Assembly (NCBI GenBank): GCA_037501455.1
Contig: CM074865.1
Coordinates: 7,141,001-7,205,000 of the forward strand
DNA from: Lantana camara
Lineage: Eukaryota > Streptophyta > Magnoliopsida > Lamiales > Verbenaceae
Reading direction: 5' to 3'
Length of the DNA: 64,000 nt
Below, one piece after another: positions 31,790 to 44,565 of the stretch (the first letter of the stretch is position 1; each line of letters starts with the position of its first letter). The position numbers were made by a program, and so were the translations under genes. The notes under the pieces were generated by a model. That model had not been told where the DNA came from. It made no database searches and saw only the letters and a program-made list of their open reading frames with translations.

Positions 31790-32861
31790 TGTAACAGCCC
31801 AAAACAGGGTCTGGATGAAAACGGTAAATTAAGGGCATTGGTAAGGCGTTTATAGACCGTGATCCAAGTTTATAAACCTTCATGCATTGCATTCTTACAT
31901 GAACTTTGTGCTCATATGTGCTCTGACATGTTTTAAGGGGGAATTCTTGACCTTCGATACAGTTTACTTTTTAGTTCCCAAGCCTATATTACCCAATGCT
32001 TCAATGGAACCCTAGAGGTTCATATCATATGTTTTCCTATCCTTTGAACTTGTTTTCCAAGCTTCGGAAATCTTTCTTGAATCATAAGGGCATTTTGGGA
32101 ACTTACCGACCAAAGTTACTATTCATCTAAAAATGAGCTTTTGATTCTGATATCTTTTCCTACCCAAGTTTACAGTCAAATCGATCCTTGAGTCGAAACG
32201 AGTCTTTTGAAATCATTCTTGACTTGAAAATCTATTCCGAACTACGTTTTATTGAAATGTTTACAAAAAACCCTAGTTCACTATTCCTACTACGAACGGT
32301 TTTCATTCGAAAAATGTTTTCCCTCTGGATTTGCATTACTCGAGCTATTTTAAGATTTCTGAGATGTTTTACAGCCCTTGATTTGAACCCTAGCTCGAAA
32401 ATTTGAAACGCACGTTTGTACGAGAAAATTCACTATTCATTCTACGTTTTCAACTTTATATCGGTAAAACGTTTTATAGTCGATATTAGATTCAAAATAC
32501 TTCTCGATTTATTTCTTGAATTTTGGAAACAATCCGGACTCGAAAATCATTCTCGAAAGTCATTTTTCACTCGTGTTGAGGTTCGACCTCAAAACTTTTA
32601 TTCACTAAAATGAATGTATCTTTTAAACGGTAAATCCGATTTCGACGTATGAATATGCGTTTCGAAGCTAATTTTTGTGCCAACGGAATGAGCTCACTTC
32701 CAGTAACTTATTATCGGGTTTTGGGTGTTAAAAATGACCAAAATGCCCCTGCCAACCCTATTCTTGTTCCAAGACTAAGTAAGCTTACATGAGAAGCTTT
32801 AATATTTTGCTCTCCTACACTTACTTATACTTTTATTACAAGGTAAGGAGCTTCCCAACAA

Positions 32862-32869
32862 CTATAAAT
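32862..32869 (+). promoter_or_regulatory. TATA box of the long LTR
   Basis: CTATAAATAGAGCCCCCATG is a strong plant TATA box context. It is followed ~35 bp later by a C/T-rich start region, as in LTR promoters. Confidence 0.6.
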
Positions 32870-33764
32870 AGAGCCCCCATGCCATTCATTTTCCTTGCTC
32901 AATGTTGTGTTAACAACACCCTTTCTCTCCTTCCTCCTCCCCCTCTTGCCGATCCAAAGGCCTCCCCCCCCTCTAGGTTTGTAGTTTTATTTTATGTTAT
33001 GTTTTTATGTTATGTTTTAGTTTAGTTTATATTTTTATGTTATGGTATGTTTATATTATGTTTAGGTTGGATCTTAGGGTCTTCCCTAAGACATATAGGA
33101 TTTTATTTTATTCATTTATTATATAGTTTTTATGATATGTTTGTTAGTAGTGAATTATGATTTAATTGTTTAGTATATGCTATGAAATGTTATGAATTGC
33201 TTTAGTATATGGTACGATCATGTTATGGAGCTGCTATATGATGATTATTGATGCATGCTTATGGTATTTTAATTATGTTCAAGCATGTTAGGCAATGGAA
33301 TAGTAACCTATGATCAATTATATCATAACTTGTTACATGTTACTATATGGTCTCAATTGATATATGTTACATGTTTAATGGTCTTGATATGCTATGACTT
33401 ATGTCTATGATATGTTATTACATTATTACAATGTTACATGACTCATATGTTATGACTTGAGCTTATGATATGATATGGATTAATGGAATAGTACTTGATC
33501 ATATGTTATACACTTGAATAGTGTCACATGTTATAACCTAAGATAGAATAGTGTTTCATAACTTGGTGTTATGCTTTAATTAGACTTCTTAACCATAGGT
33601 TATGTCTTTAACCTAGATCACACTTGCTTATAATAACATGAACTTGAACTATAGGTTATAATCAAGATCATAATTGAATTAGGGTGTGTGTATGTGTGCA
33701 TGCCCCGTGTGTGTGTGTGTACGTGCATGGTGTGCGTGTAGTAAGGGTTTGACCCGACCCTTTG

Positions 33765-33855
33765 ACCCGATAAGTGAATAGTGACCTTTGAATAGTAATT
33801 CATGAATAGTAATCTAGAATAGTAATCGTGAATAGTGCTTTTGAATAGTAAAATA
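33765..33855 (+). repeat. Short 'gaatagtga/gaatagtaa' repeats
   Basis: Six copies of GAATAGTAA/GAATAGTGA at roughly 13-bp spacing inside the long LTR. Confidence 0.8.
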
Positions 33856-34439
33856 AAATAAAACTTGAGCTTTGATCTTAGACGTTTGGACCTAGGTTTT
33901 CTAAACCCGGGGTCTAAAATATCTTTTCAAAATGTGTTTCTTTTATGGACTTGTTTTATAACCTTAAGGTACACGTTTAGGATTCATAATTTGATTAATT
34001 CCTAATCGATTATAGTAAGATCATAGTCCCACGTTAATGATAACTCACTTTAGGGATTCCTTTGTGTGTTATCCTTCTCTAATACCTTAAATGGTATTAC
34101 TCTCTTGTCATTACATGTTATGTACTTGTTTTATATGTTTATGTGCATCGTTATAGAAGTGTGTCTTAGTTCTTAAGCTCACCTTAGTACACACTTACAG
34201 GAGTTAAGGTTGAGCACTGGAATCCCCAGGGCACTACATAATCTATCCTACCTACTGTTATTAATAGGTGAGGTTAAAAATGTTTTCAACTGGAACCATG
34301 AATACTTAAAGATTCAATTGTTTTGAAACTCAAAACCTAGTGCCTTACCATTCTTGTTTTGAAATACCCTTTATAGGGATGATTCTTCAAAGAACCCAAT
34401 CTTATTCGTTATTCAATGATCAAAGGAACATGTTTTCAA

Positions 34440-34600
34440 AGTATTGCACTAGCGGTTCAATGTTTTTAAAGTAATGCATCAATGGCTCAATGTTTTCAAA
34501 GTAATGCATCAATGGTTCAATGTTTTCAAAGTAATGCATCAATGGTTCATATTTTCAAAGTATTGCATCAATTGTTCAATGGTTCAATGCATATGTTCAA
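34440..34600 (+). repeat. 30 bp tandem repeat in the long LTR
   Basis: About five copies of a unit of the form caatggttcaatgttttcaa + agtaatgcat, decaying at both edges into shorter 'caatggttca' words. Confidence 0.9.
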
Positions 34601-35792
34601 TGGTTCATACATTCGGATTTATTCTGGATGTCATCAATGGTGCAAGCAATCAATGGTTAATGGTATGGGCCCAGCGGTTATGTGTAGAGGTGATGCTCGG
34701 GAGGTGAGCACCAACGACATCACTAATACCGGTCGCCACATTTGGCGATTGACACCGACTTTAATCAGGAGGTTTGGTTAAGTCAGGATAATTGTCGGGA
34801 ATGGACCGCAAATCTATTCCCAAATCAATGGTTAATGGTCACCTAGAGGTCGCTCCCCGAAGTGAAACTTGGTGGAGGATGGTGCATGTGTGTATGTGTT
34901 AGGGTGTTGTTGATCTCGGTCCGACACCCTATTAATGGTCATGTTTTCTGGAGTAAGGATGGAGAAGCCTAGCTTGCGGGCATCAATGTTTTCGTAAAGT
35001 TGGTTCATATCTTGCAAAGTTATTCCCTACCCTTATCCCGTTTTGTGAAAATCATATGAACTAAATCATAGCATATGTGTGCGCGTGTGACAACATTCAT
35101 GAAAGTGCACTTTCGAAAACTCTCATTTCTTATAGCATTGCATTAAAGGGTTTTATCACTTGAATTCTTAAGTTCTTCATTAAAGCTAAGCATTAAAGGT
35201 CTTACCTTATGACTTTACTCCAAACGTTTACTTCAACTACTTTCTTTTAAAAGATATCCCTCACTTAGTCACTTTGACTAATACCTCTACCTGTTTTTTT
35301 GGCCTCATGGTTTCAGGTCTTACAGCCGCAGTCTAGAGGTATCTTAAAACTAGAGTGTTCATTTTGTTTGAGTCAGGATTTTACTTTATTAATCTATTTT
35401 GTGTCCTGCATATGTTATATGGCTGCATTGATACCTTGCTTTATTAATGCTTTTGTAATAATCCTTCTGCTACTTGGATACTGCTACATTTGCTATCATA
35501 TGCTCCCGTGATAATGTTCAATTGATATAGTAATGTTAATAGTCTCTTCTGCTTAACGATCACTACTTGCTTGTTTATATGCCATCATGCACATGTTTTG
35601 AAAAGTTTTAAAATACTCTGATTTTCCGCTGCATAAGCCACATAGTTAAACACTGTTATTGTTAATTGTTAATGGACATACCGTTCGCTGGGGTATTTCT
35701 TGAGTGATGGCTCACATCATTACTTGAGGTGTGCTTCAGTGCGGGGGTTGGGGCGCCGCTCTCTACCAACAAAGTGGGGGCGCTACACCAAC

Positions 35793-36482
35793 ATATGCAA
35801 TTCATTCACATTTCCATATCGTAGAGAAAGTCTAATTGATTAATTAGTGAGATGCATCATATTTGACTACACCTAAATGTATCTCCTTTATAAAACTGTT
35901 GGAGAAAACCCCAACGTATCTTTCAAAATGTTCAATCTGTCAATTTTTTCGATATCAAATCCACAAGAGATCATTATATCTTTTTTCATGTGATGAAATT
36001 CAGGGGTTCACGCTCAGGGAAGGTTTGAAATTTTAAATTTGCCTTCACCAAAAGCTATTAAAATAGAAAATTTTAAACAAATTATATAATTATAATCTAA
36101 AAACAAATTTTAAGCAAATTATATAATTATAATCTAAAAACAATAAAACTGAAAAACAATAAATCTGCACAGGCCTCTTTCTTGGGTGGGTGGGTGCGTC
36201 AATTTGAGGACCATCGCACCGCTCGTAATAAGATACTCCAGAAAATTTCCAATGTTTTTAATGAATAGAGACAAAGACATGAATATCTAAAAACTCTAGA
36301 TTGGGAAAGTTGAAAGTGAAACTTTGTTTATAAATTACTCAAAAACATTTTAGAATCCCAACATTATCCATCTATTGATACTTCAAACAAACTTCGAGTT
36401 CGGCTAGTGACATATAAAAATTGAATTTTTTTTAAAAATGTTGTTGTAATATGGAAGAAGGATGGTTTTGACAAGCTAAGTT
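35793..36482. other. Spacer
   Basis: AT-rich DNA without a recognised gene. A small internal duplication is present around 36075-36150 (aaacaaattttaagcaaatt / ataattataatctaaaaaca repeated). Confidence 0.5.
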
Positions 36483-38719
36483 GTTCTCTATTTATAGGGG
36501 GTTGAATTTGGAAATGAACAATTAATCATCTATATTATTCCCCCATTCTAGAATATTTTATGAGTATACAATAATTTTCTAAAATGTATATGATTTCTCT
36601 GCTATGCTTCTAAAATTATCTATGAATCTAAGTTAAAAAATATATACAAAATTTAGATGTAGAATAAACTTAAACATATCCAAAACATCCGTCTAAGGTA
36701 CAAAATAAGCTCGCATGCACAACGAACTTAATTTATACGGTTCATGTTGGATTTAATCTAAGATATAAAATAAGCTGGCATCCAAGACGAACTTAACCCA
36801 TATTGTGGAGTTAACAATTTCGATTAAACTCCCGAAATTTTCATAGTTGCCTAATTTGAAAATTTTAGATTAAATTTTTTATAGTTGACTAATCTGTTCT
36901 CTATTTCCAAACAAGAATTGTTGGACTATCTCTGATCCAACTTTGAATATGGATAGATTGTTCGACTTCCTCAGACACACCAACTTTACATTTGAAGTTT
37001 CCTAAGTTACGTAGCCTAGAAACTCATTTGTGATGCACCAATAGGTTTACTCTCTCTATGCTAGCAATTATTTTGAGTCATATGTTTATTAGGGGTCGGT
37101 TGATGATGGTGAAAATTAATCACCCATCCCGAAAAAGAAGCTTTCTTGGATTTAGATACCAACCCTGTTAGCTTCATGAATTACCTTATGTAATTTTGTC
37201 AAGATATAAAAAGAATACTAAGAAATTGCAAATACAGTAACCCTTCCGCCATACCTCGCATATGTGTTTGTATGCTATCAATCGGCCGATGATTTTGAAA
37301 AAATCTCGCACAACAGATACAAATACATTACTAAAAGAATACTAAAAAGTATTGCTTCAGAAATAAATCATAAGGATCATAAAAGCACAGTTCTATACCA
37401 ACAAAGATAACCTGAATCCAAGGTAACTTCCCTCTTTACCTGTTTCTCGGAAGCGAAGTCCTCATTTGGTAACACTTGTATTCTATATAAGATTTCTATT
37501 GTTGAGACTCCTCTGTTCATATATAGGACCATAGTTAATTTTCTTGATAACTAAAGGAATTAGATTAGGCTTACGAATATGTCATTAGTGGGGTTAGTTT
37601 TTAAATCAATAAATTGATTTCTTTGCAAATCTGATTTTTTGATTCACTTTCTTTACTCACGGCTCACGAGGCCATATGTGTGCATACAAAACAAACTAAG
37701 CATGAGATTATTACGTGGTTAGCTGCCATCTCCAAATCAAAGTTCAAGATTGTCAAAGGTACAAAATAAACTTATATGCATAACGAACTTAATCCGTATG
37801 GTACATGTTGGATTTTATCTAAGGTATAAAATAAGCTTGTATCCACCAAGCTACTTAACCCGTACGGGTTACCGTACATGTTGGAAAAACTCATTGAATT
37901 GAGCTCCCGAAGATTTTCATAGTTGCCTAATCTAAAAATCTTATGTCTAGAGAATTATGAGATTTGTTCAATCTATTTTTCTCTATTTCAAAACAAGAAA
38001 CGTTGGATTTAGGCATATTGTTGGAAATCTTAGATCCAACTTTGAACATAGATAGATTATTCTGACTACCTCAGATACACTAACTTTACATTTCAACTTT
38101 CCTAAGGTACAACGCAAGTTTCCTAAGTTACGACTCTTAGACTTGGCTGATTCTTTACATTTAAAAAATAGCACTTGTTTAGTTTCCTATTATTTGTAGT
38201 GTGAATTGGATCTTATCTTATGTATTATTGATTGGGGTGATTATTTATGTTGAATTGATAAGACTTAGTTTAGTTTCTTATTATCTAAAATGGATTGAGG
38301 GTGGTTATTTACGTTGAATAGATAAACTTAGTTTAGTTTCCTATTATCTAAAATGTGAATTGGACCTTATATATGATTTTATGTAGTTTAGGGTGATTCT
38401 TTACGTTGAAAAAAAAAATTCCATAGATGAAAAGTATGCTCCAAATACAAGATAGGCAAGGGACTATGAACATATTTAAACTTTCACAGGCTTCTTATGA
38501 GATTCTTTCAACTTTAAACAAAGCATTTATAACAATTCACAAGTTTAAAATAACTACAAACAACTAGACTACATAATGACAACTTCTTCTAATTCCAGCA
38601 GTTTGATAATGGATTGATTATGTTACCTAGTGACATAGTTCTCTTTCCTACTTTAGATATGATCACGCCACATGCAACCTGAATACTTCTTAATAGAGTT
38701 ATTGTCCTTGTAAATGGAC
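36483..38719. repeat. 2.2 kb direct repeat, copy 1
   Basis: Nearly collinear with 41567-43839 (start gttctctatttatagg, end gtccttgtaaatggac). It contains two related ~380-420 bp sub-units (about 36660-37030 and 37745-38165) sharing 'aaggtacaaaataa', 'acgaacttaat', 'catgttggattt', 'cccgaa.attttcatagttg' and 'gatccaactttgaa'. A 63-codon minus-strand frame at 37983-38174 is conserved in the other copy. No LTR ends, primer site or protein domain were found. Confidence 0.85.
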
Positions 38720-38731
38720 TGATAACAGAAA

Positions 38732-39509
38732 TCGTTTTCCAGATGTGCTGAAGAATCGCCTTGAGTCTATTCAATCCTCTTTCAATTTCGCTATTGAATC
38801 TCAAGGCTATGATACCCATTACCAGGGCATTTACCCGGTGAAATGCAATCAAGATAGGTTTGTGGTCGAGAATATTGTCAAACTCGGGTCGGGATTCCGT
38901 TTCAGGCTGGAAGCTGGGTCAAAACCAGAGCTTTTGATGGCAATGAGCTGCCTCTGTAATGGAAGCCCGGATGCCCTGTTGGTGTGCAATGGATTCAAAG
39001 ATGCAGAGTACGTCGCTCTTGGTCTGGTGGCCAGAAAGCTGCATTTGAACACTGTTATTGTGCTTGAGCAAGAGGAAGAGCTCGACATTGTGATTGAGCT
39101 TAGTAAGAAACTGGGAATCCGGCCCATCATCAGGGCCCGAGCCAAGCTGAGGACTAAGAATTCGGGCCATTTTGGTTCCATCTCTGGTGAGAAAGGGAAG
39201 TTCAGCTTGACAACAACCCAAATTCTTCATGTTGTTAAGAAATTACAACAATACGGAATGCTTGATTGCATGCAGCTGCTGCACTTCCACATCGGATCTT
39301 AGATCCGTTGTACTTCTCTGCTGGCAGACGGTGTTGGCGAAGCTGCTCAGATCTACTGTGAATTAGTCCGCCTTGGTGTTTGCATGGAGGTTCTTGACGT
39401 TGGCGGAGGCCTTGAAATTGACTATGATGGCTCAAAATCTCAAGATTTTGACATTTCTGTTGGCTATACTATTCAGGAGTACGCCTTTGCTGTTGTTCAA
39501 TCTATTAAG
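38732..39509 (+). pseudogene. Arginine decarboxylase fragment, part 1
   Basis: Translation matches plant arginine decarboxylase (putrescine synthesis from arginine) from [11 protein letters not shown] through [18 protein letters not shown], which holds the pyridoxal-phosphate lysine motif, to [16 protein letters not shown]-type, SGEKGKF and [12 protein letters not shown] at 39301 replaces the next codon, and the match then continues ([42 protein letters not shown]) up to the LTR insertion. It covers roughly the second quarter of the usual ~700-residue enzyme. It lacks both ends and is non-functional. Plant ADC genes are usually intronless, so this need not be a retrocopy. It sits exactly between the two 2.2 kb repeats. 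Confidence 0.9.
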
Positions 39510-41471
39510 TGTTAGAGTAGTGCCCTAGAAGAGCCAAATAGTTTAGGCCTCCTTTTGTAAACTACTCTTATTAGCAGCAATTTGTGACATTAATAAAATA
39601 ATAAATGTAACGTTTCATAGTCGTTTAATTCTATGTGGCCAATTCATCATTTCTCATTCAAGTTTGTTAATTACGCATTATAATTTTTTGTGTATGGATG
39701 AAACCCCAAGGTCACATTAAGCTACGGGACTTGACCTCGCATAGGGATGGAGGTTATGAAATAAGTGTTTATGGCGTGACCTAAATCAACTCCAAGTCGA
39801 AGAGTCTAATAAGCACGGGGATGTTGACTTGACTCGTTTGCGACTTGCTCATACGACATACCTTTAAGAAAGGTTACTTTGTTTCATAAGTATTGAATGT
39901 AGAGACATTCACATGCGTATGGTTGTGCTTGTTAGGGAACAAGCTACACTGAGGATCCCGATGGGGACACCTCAATGGGGTAAGGCTTTTATGCCTTAAT
40001 GATGAGGTTGGTTCCCTAGTTATGGTAGTGTCTAAATGGTCCTTAGACTTGAGGCTCCATTGATGCTCTGTGTATGACAAGGGCAATGTTTGATATACGC
40101 CTAGAGATTCATGGGTTCCATGAATCTCGTTATGGTTGTATTTTGGCATTGTTCGAATCATGTATGGGGGCATATGAGAGGCCAACATAGAATCTATCGC
40201 TCGTCTAGAAGAATGAGTGAATCACCCATGAATTCTATTATAGTACATTCCACTTAAATCCTTGCGCAAGGTAGTGAGATCTAAATTAGGAAATGGGTTT
40301 CTTAGAGTGTTAGATCAAATGGAATTGCTATTAGAATCAATTCATAACATTAGGACTAATGGGGTTCTATTATTCCCATGCCCTAGGTCCTAATCGGGGA
40401 TTGGACGATAGAAGGATCTTATCTCACGGTATCCATGAGACTGAAAGGTTCATCGCATAAACTTCACCTGTTGGATGGGTGGTCATGAGCTTGTCACTAG
40501 ACATCGATCATGATCTGTAGGTACTGATTAATTAAAAGAAGTTTTAATTAAACAGTGATTAATTGAAAGGGTTCAATTAAATCAATAAGATAAATGGTTA
40601 TCTAAAATACAACATTAAGAATGTGGGCCTACTGCTATTCATTGGTGAACATAAGGGGTCACACAATGACTCGAATTGAACAACACGATTATCTAAAGAT
40701 CAATGGAGATTGATCGATAAATTAAATGAGTTTAATTTACAACATGAGAGAGTAATTAATTAATAATTATATTAATTAATTTATGCTTAATTGTTAAGCT
40801 ATTGAGAATAGATGTTAAGGAGTTAACATTAATATAAATAAGTGTATTTAAATTAATTGGACTTGAAATTTAATTAGGAGTAATTAATTTTTAAGTCCAC
40901 ACATTTAATTGGATATTGGATTTGTGATTTAATTAATGTAATTAAATTAAGTCCACTAACTAAAATGAATATTGGGTTTTTAATTTAATTAAGTAGTAAT
41001 TAAATATAAGCCCAAGACTGGCGCATAGGGTTTTTGACCTAGGGCTAAGTATTTAAGAAAGATAAGGGAGAGAAATCAAACATCGTTGTTTTTCTTCTTT
41101 TCTGCTTTCTCTCCAAGTCTCTCCCTTATCTCTCTTTTCTCAATACAGTGAGAATACTATTAGATAATCAATATCTAATTAGTGTTCTAGTGTGCTAATT
41201 GATTAGTTATTCAATTGCGAGTCGTGGACTACCTTAGAGGAATTCCGCGTGGGATTCTTGGAAGAAGATCGGATAGAAGAGAAGCGGGTAGGTTTTGGAA
41301 AACCTTATTGTCATCGTCATCAATTGAAAGCGTAAGAGGTATTTGATTCTTCTTCCGTTTAAATCGTAAATCTGAATCAAAGACTGATCTTAATTGGAAT
41401 TCCGATAAAACTTGTTTTATAATCCCTAAAATTTTCAATTTCCGCTGCGTTAGGGTTGACGAATTCCAACA
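39510..41471. mobile_element. Solo LTR inserted in the arginine decarboxylase fragment
   Basis: Starts TGTTAGAGTAGTGCCC and ends GACGAATTCCAACA, flanked by the 5 bp duplication TTAAG (39505-39509 and 41472-41476). The ADC reading frame continues across the insertion (VQSIK | [12 protein letters not shown]), which confirms both borders. It is 1,962 bp long with no coding domain. The terminal sequences suggest a Copia-type LTR, but the lineage is not certain. Confidence 0.88.
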
Positions 41472-41553
41472 TTAAGCTCGTATGTGATCGAAAGGGCGTG
41501 AAGCATCCAGTGATTTGCAGTGAAAGTGGCCGTACAATAGTTTCTTACCACTC
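41472..41553 (+). pseudogene. Arginine decarboxylase fragment, part 2
   Basis: Continues the ADC match after the solo [21 protein letters not shown] then TIVSYHSIL, conserved in the family just after part 1. The match ends at the start of repeat copy 2. Confidence 0.88.
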
Positions 41554-41566
41554 AATTTTGTATAGG

Positions 41567-43839
41567 GTTCTCTAGTTATAGGGTTGAATTTGGAAATGAA
41601 CAATTAATCATCTATATTATTCCCCCATTCTAAAATATTTTACGAGTATACAATAATTTTCTAAAATGTATATGACTTCGCTGCTATGCTTCTAAAAGTA
41701 TCTATGAATCTAAGTTAAAAAATATATACAAAATTTAGATGTAGAATAAACTTAAACATATTCAAAACCTCCGTCTAAGGTACAAAATAAGCTCGCATAC
41801 ACAACGAACTTAATTTATACGGTCCATGTTGGATTTAATCTAAGATATAAAATAAGTTGGCATCCACAACGAACTTAACCCATACTGTACATGTTGGATT
41901 TAACTCCCGAAATTTTCATAGTTGCCTAATTTGAAATTTTTAGATTAAATTTTTTATAGTTGAGTATTCTGTTCTCTATTTCCAAACAAGACTCGTTGGA
42001 CTATCTCTGATCCAACTTTGAATATAGATAGATTGTTCGACTACCTCAGACACACCAACTTTACATTTGAATTTTCCTAAGCTACAATGCAAGTTTCCTA
42101 AGCTAAATAGCCTAGAAACTCATTTGTAATGCACAAATAGGTTTACTCTCTCTATGCTAACTATTTTGAGTCATATGTTTATTAGGGCCGGTTGATGATG
42201 GTGAAAATTAATCACCCATCCTGAAAAAGAAACTTTCTTGGATTTAGATACCAACCTGTTAGCTTCATGAATTACCTTATGTAATTTTGTCAAGATATAA
42301 AAAGAATACTAAGAAATTGCAAATGCAGTAACCCTTCCGCCATACCCCGCAAATGTGCTTGTACGCTATCAATCGGCTGATGATTTTGAAGAAATCTTGC
42401 ACAACAGATACAAATACACTACTAAAAGAATACTAAAAAGTATTGCTTCAGAAAGAAATCATGAGGATCATAAAAACACAGTACTATACCAACACTTACA
42501 CAGTACTATACCAACAAAGATAACCTGAATCCAAGGTAACTTCTCTTTTACCTGTTTCTCGGAAGCAAAGTCCTCATTGGCAACACTTGTATTCTATGTA
42601 AGATTTCTGTTGCTGAGACTTCGATCTGTTCATATATAAGACCATAGTTAATTTTCGTGAATCTCTTGATAACTAAAGGAATTAGATTAGGTTTACGAAT
42701 ATGTCATTAGTGGGGTTAGTTTTTAGATCAAGAAATTGATTTCTTTGCAAATCTGACTTTTTGATTCTTTTTCTTTACTCACGGCTCACGAGGCCATATG
42801 TGTGCATACAAAATAAACTAAGTATGAGATTATTACGTGGTTAGCTGCCATCGCCAAATCAAAGTTCAAGATTGTCAAAGGTATAAAATAAACTTATATG
42901 CACAACGAACTTAATCCGTATGGTACATGTTGGATTTTATCTAAGGTATAAAATAAGCTTGTATCCACCAAGTAACTTAACCCATACGGGTTACCGTACA
43001 TGTTGGAAAAACACATTGAATTGAGCTCCCGAAGATTTTCATAGTTGCCTAATCTAAAAATCTTATGTCTATAGAATTATGAGATTTGTTCAATCTATTT
43101 TTCTCTATTTCAAAATAAGACACATTGGATTTAAGCATATTGTTGGAAATCCTAGATCCAACTTTGAACATACATAGATTATTCTGACTATCTCATATAC
43201 ACTAACATTACATTTCAACTTCCCTAAGGTACAACACAAGTTTCCTAAGTTACGACTCTTAGACTTGGCTGATTCTTTACATTTAAAAAATAGCACTTGT
43301 TTAGTTTCCTATTATTTATAGTGTGAATTGAATCTTATCCTATGTATTATTGATTGGGGTGATTATTTATGTTGAATTGATAAGACTTAGTTTAGTTTCT
43401 TATTATCTAAAATGGATTGAGGGTGGTTATTTACGTTGAATAGATAGACTTAGTTTAGTTTCCTATTATCTAAAATGTGAATTGGACCTTGTGTATTATT
43501 TTATTTAGTTTAGGGTGATTCTTTACTTTTAAAAAAATTGCCATAGATGAAAAGTATGCTCCAAATACAAGATAGGCAAGGGACTATGAACATATTGAAA
43601 CTTTCACAGGCTTCTTATGAGATTCTTTCAATTTTAATCAAAACATATATCACAATTCACAAGTTTAAAATAACTACAAAAAACTAGAGTACATAATGGC
43701 AACTTCTTCCAATTCTAGCAGTTTGATAATGGATTGATTATGTTACCTAGTGATACAGTTCTCCTTCCTACTTTAGATATGATCACGCCACATGGAACCT
43801 GAATACTCCTTAATAGAGTTATTGTCCTTGTAAATGGAC
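41567..43839. repeat. 2.2 kb direct repeat, copy 2
   Basis: Second copy of 36483-38719 with scattered substitutions and small indels, for example a duplicated 'acagtactataccaacac' phrase near 42480-42510. It contains its own two sub-units (about 41750-42130 and 42880-43285) and the conserved 63-codon minus frame at 43105-43296. Confidence 0.85.
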
Positions 43840-44245
43840 CGGCGATACTACCTAACAGTGAAATAATACCACGGGCTGGGGGTGCAAGAAAATTCGACTA
43901 ATCAAGGGGTGCAGGAATATGAGGTGGTTGATATTGATGAGACCAAAATAGTTGGCCTAGTTGAAGTTGAAGAAGGCATATTTGGAAAGTTTTGATACCC
44001 GATGCTCGATGAGTTTTTTGAACCCTATGGACGTGGACTCTGTGGATGTGGACCCCCGAACTAGCAGTTTAGTAATATTGGCCAATGCTTCCATTAGTTT
44101 TTATAAATATGTAATGGATGTTACTAACATTTTACATTAGATGCACATCTTTTGTCCTTTGTATTCAATGAGAAGAAAAAACTCGTCCACCGTTTGATTA
44201 AAACAAAAAAAGAACTTAGGCTACATGAAGCACCCTAATAGTTTT
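43840..44245. other. Unassigned sequence after repeat copy 2
   Basis: Starts abruptly where the repeat ends and has GC content nearer to coding DNA (ccacgggctgggggtgcaag, cctatggacgtggactctgt), but every frame has stops. It may be a decayed gene piece; I do not recognise it. Confidence 0.35.
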
Positions 44246-44246
44246 A

Positions 44247-44565
44247 ACAATTTTTATCATCCGAACTTTGCGCATTTTTGCAATTTGTCATCCCAACAAA
44301 CTTTCATTACAAACCGCCATCCAATCTTTGTACTTGTAGCATACCGCCATCTAAACTTTTTTTGGTGGTTTTAGTAAAAAAAATGACACGTGGCATGTTT
44401 GTAGAACATACGCATCAGTTGTATTTTAAACCAAAACCATCGAAAAAATAGTTTAGATGGCGGTATGTCACAAATGCAAAGAGTGGATGGCAGTCTGCAA
44501 CGAACGTTTATTAGGATGGTAAATTGCAAAAAGAGGCAAAGTTTGGATGACAAAATTATTTTTTT
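44247..44565. mobile_element. Fold-back MITE with ~140 bp TIRs
   Basis: The left arm (tcatccgaactttgcgcatt, caatttgtcatcc, accgccatccaatctttgta, ataccgccatctaaactttt) is repeated inverted in the right arm (agtttagatggcggtatgtc, caaagagtggatggcagtct, gaggcaaagtttggatgaca). The element is nearly a complete palindrome of ~320 bp around a short centre that includes tgacacgtggcatg. The precise target duplication is not clear; TIR length suggests a Mutator-type MITE. Confidence 0.8.

Larger units (their letters stand above)
31790..35787 (+). mobile_element. Probable 4.0 kb solo LTR of a gypsy-type element
   Basis: Starts TGTAACAGCCCAAAACAG and ends GGGGGCGCTACA, flanked by the exact 5 bp duplication CCAAC (31785-31789 and 35788-35792). 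It has a TATA box ~1.07 kb from the start (ctataaatag, ~32862) and no ORF longer than about 100 codons. I found no internal repeat of the start, no primer-binding site and no element domain, so a single very long LTR left after recombination is the simplest reading. Long LTRs starting TGTAACAGCCC are typical of chromovirus (Tekay/Del-type) elements. A non-coding LARD-type element with unrecognised short LTRs is the alternative. Confidence 0.7.

Noticed and set aside
38732..41553. ADC fragment as a processed retrocopy
   Set aside because: Plant ADC genes are normally intronless, so absence of introns says nothing, and no poly(A) tail is seen.
36483..43839. The 2.2 kb repeats as ordinary LTRs of a retrotransposon carrying ADC
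   Set aside because: No TG...CA ends, no primer-binding site, no polypurine tract and no target duplication; kept only as an open question among the findings.
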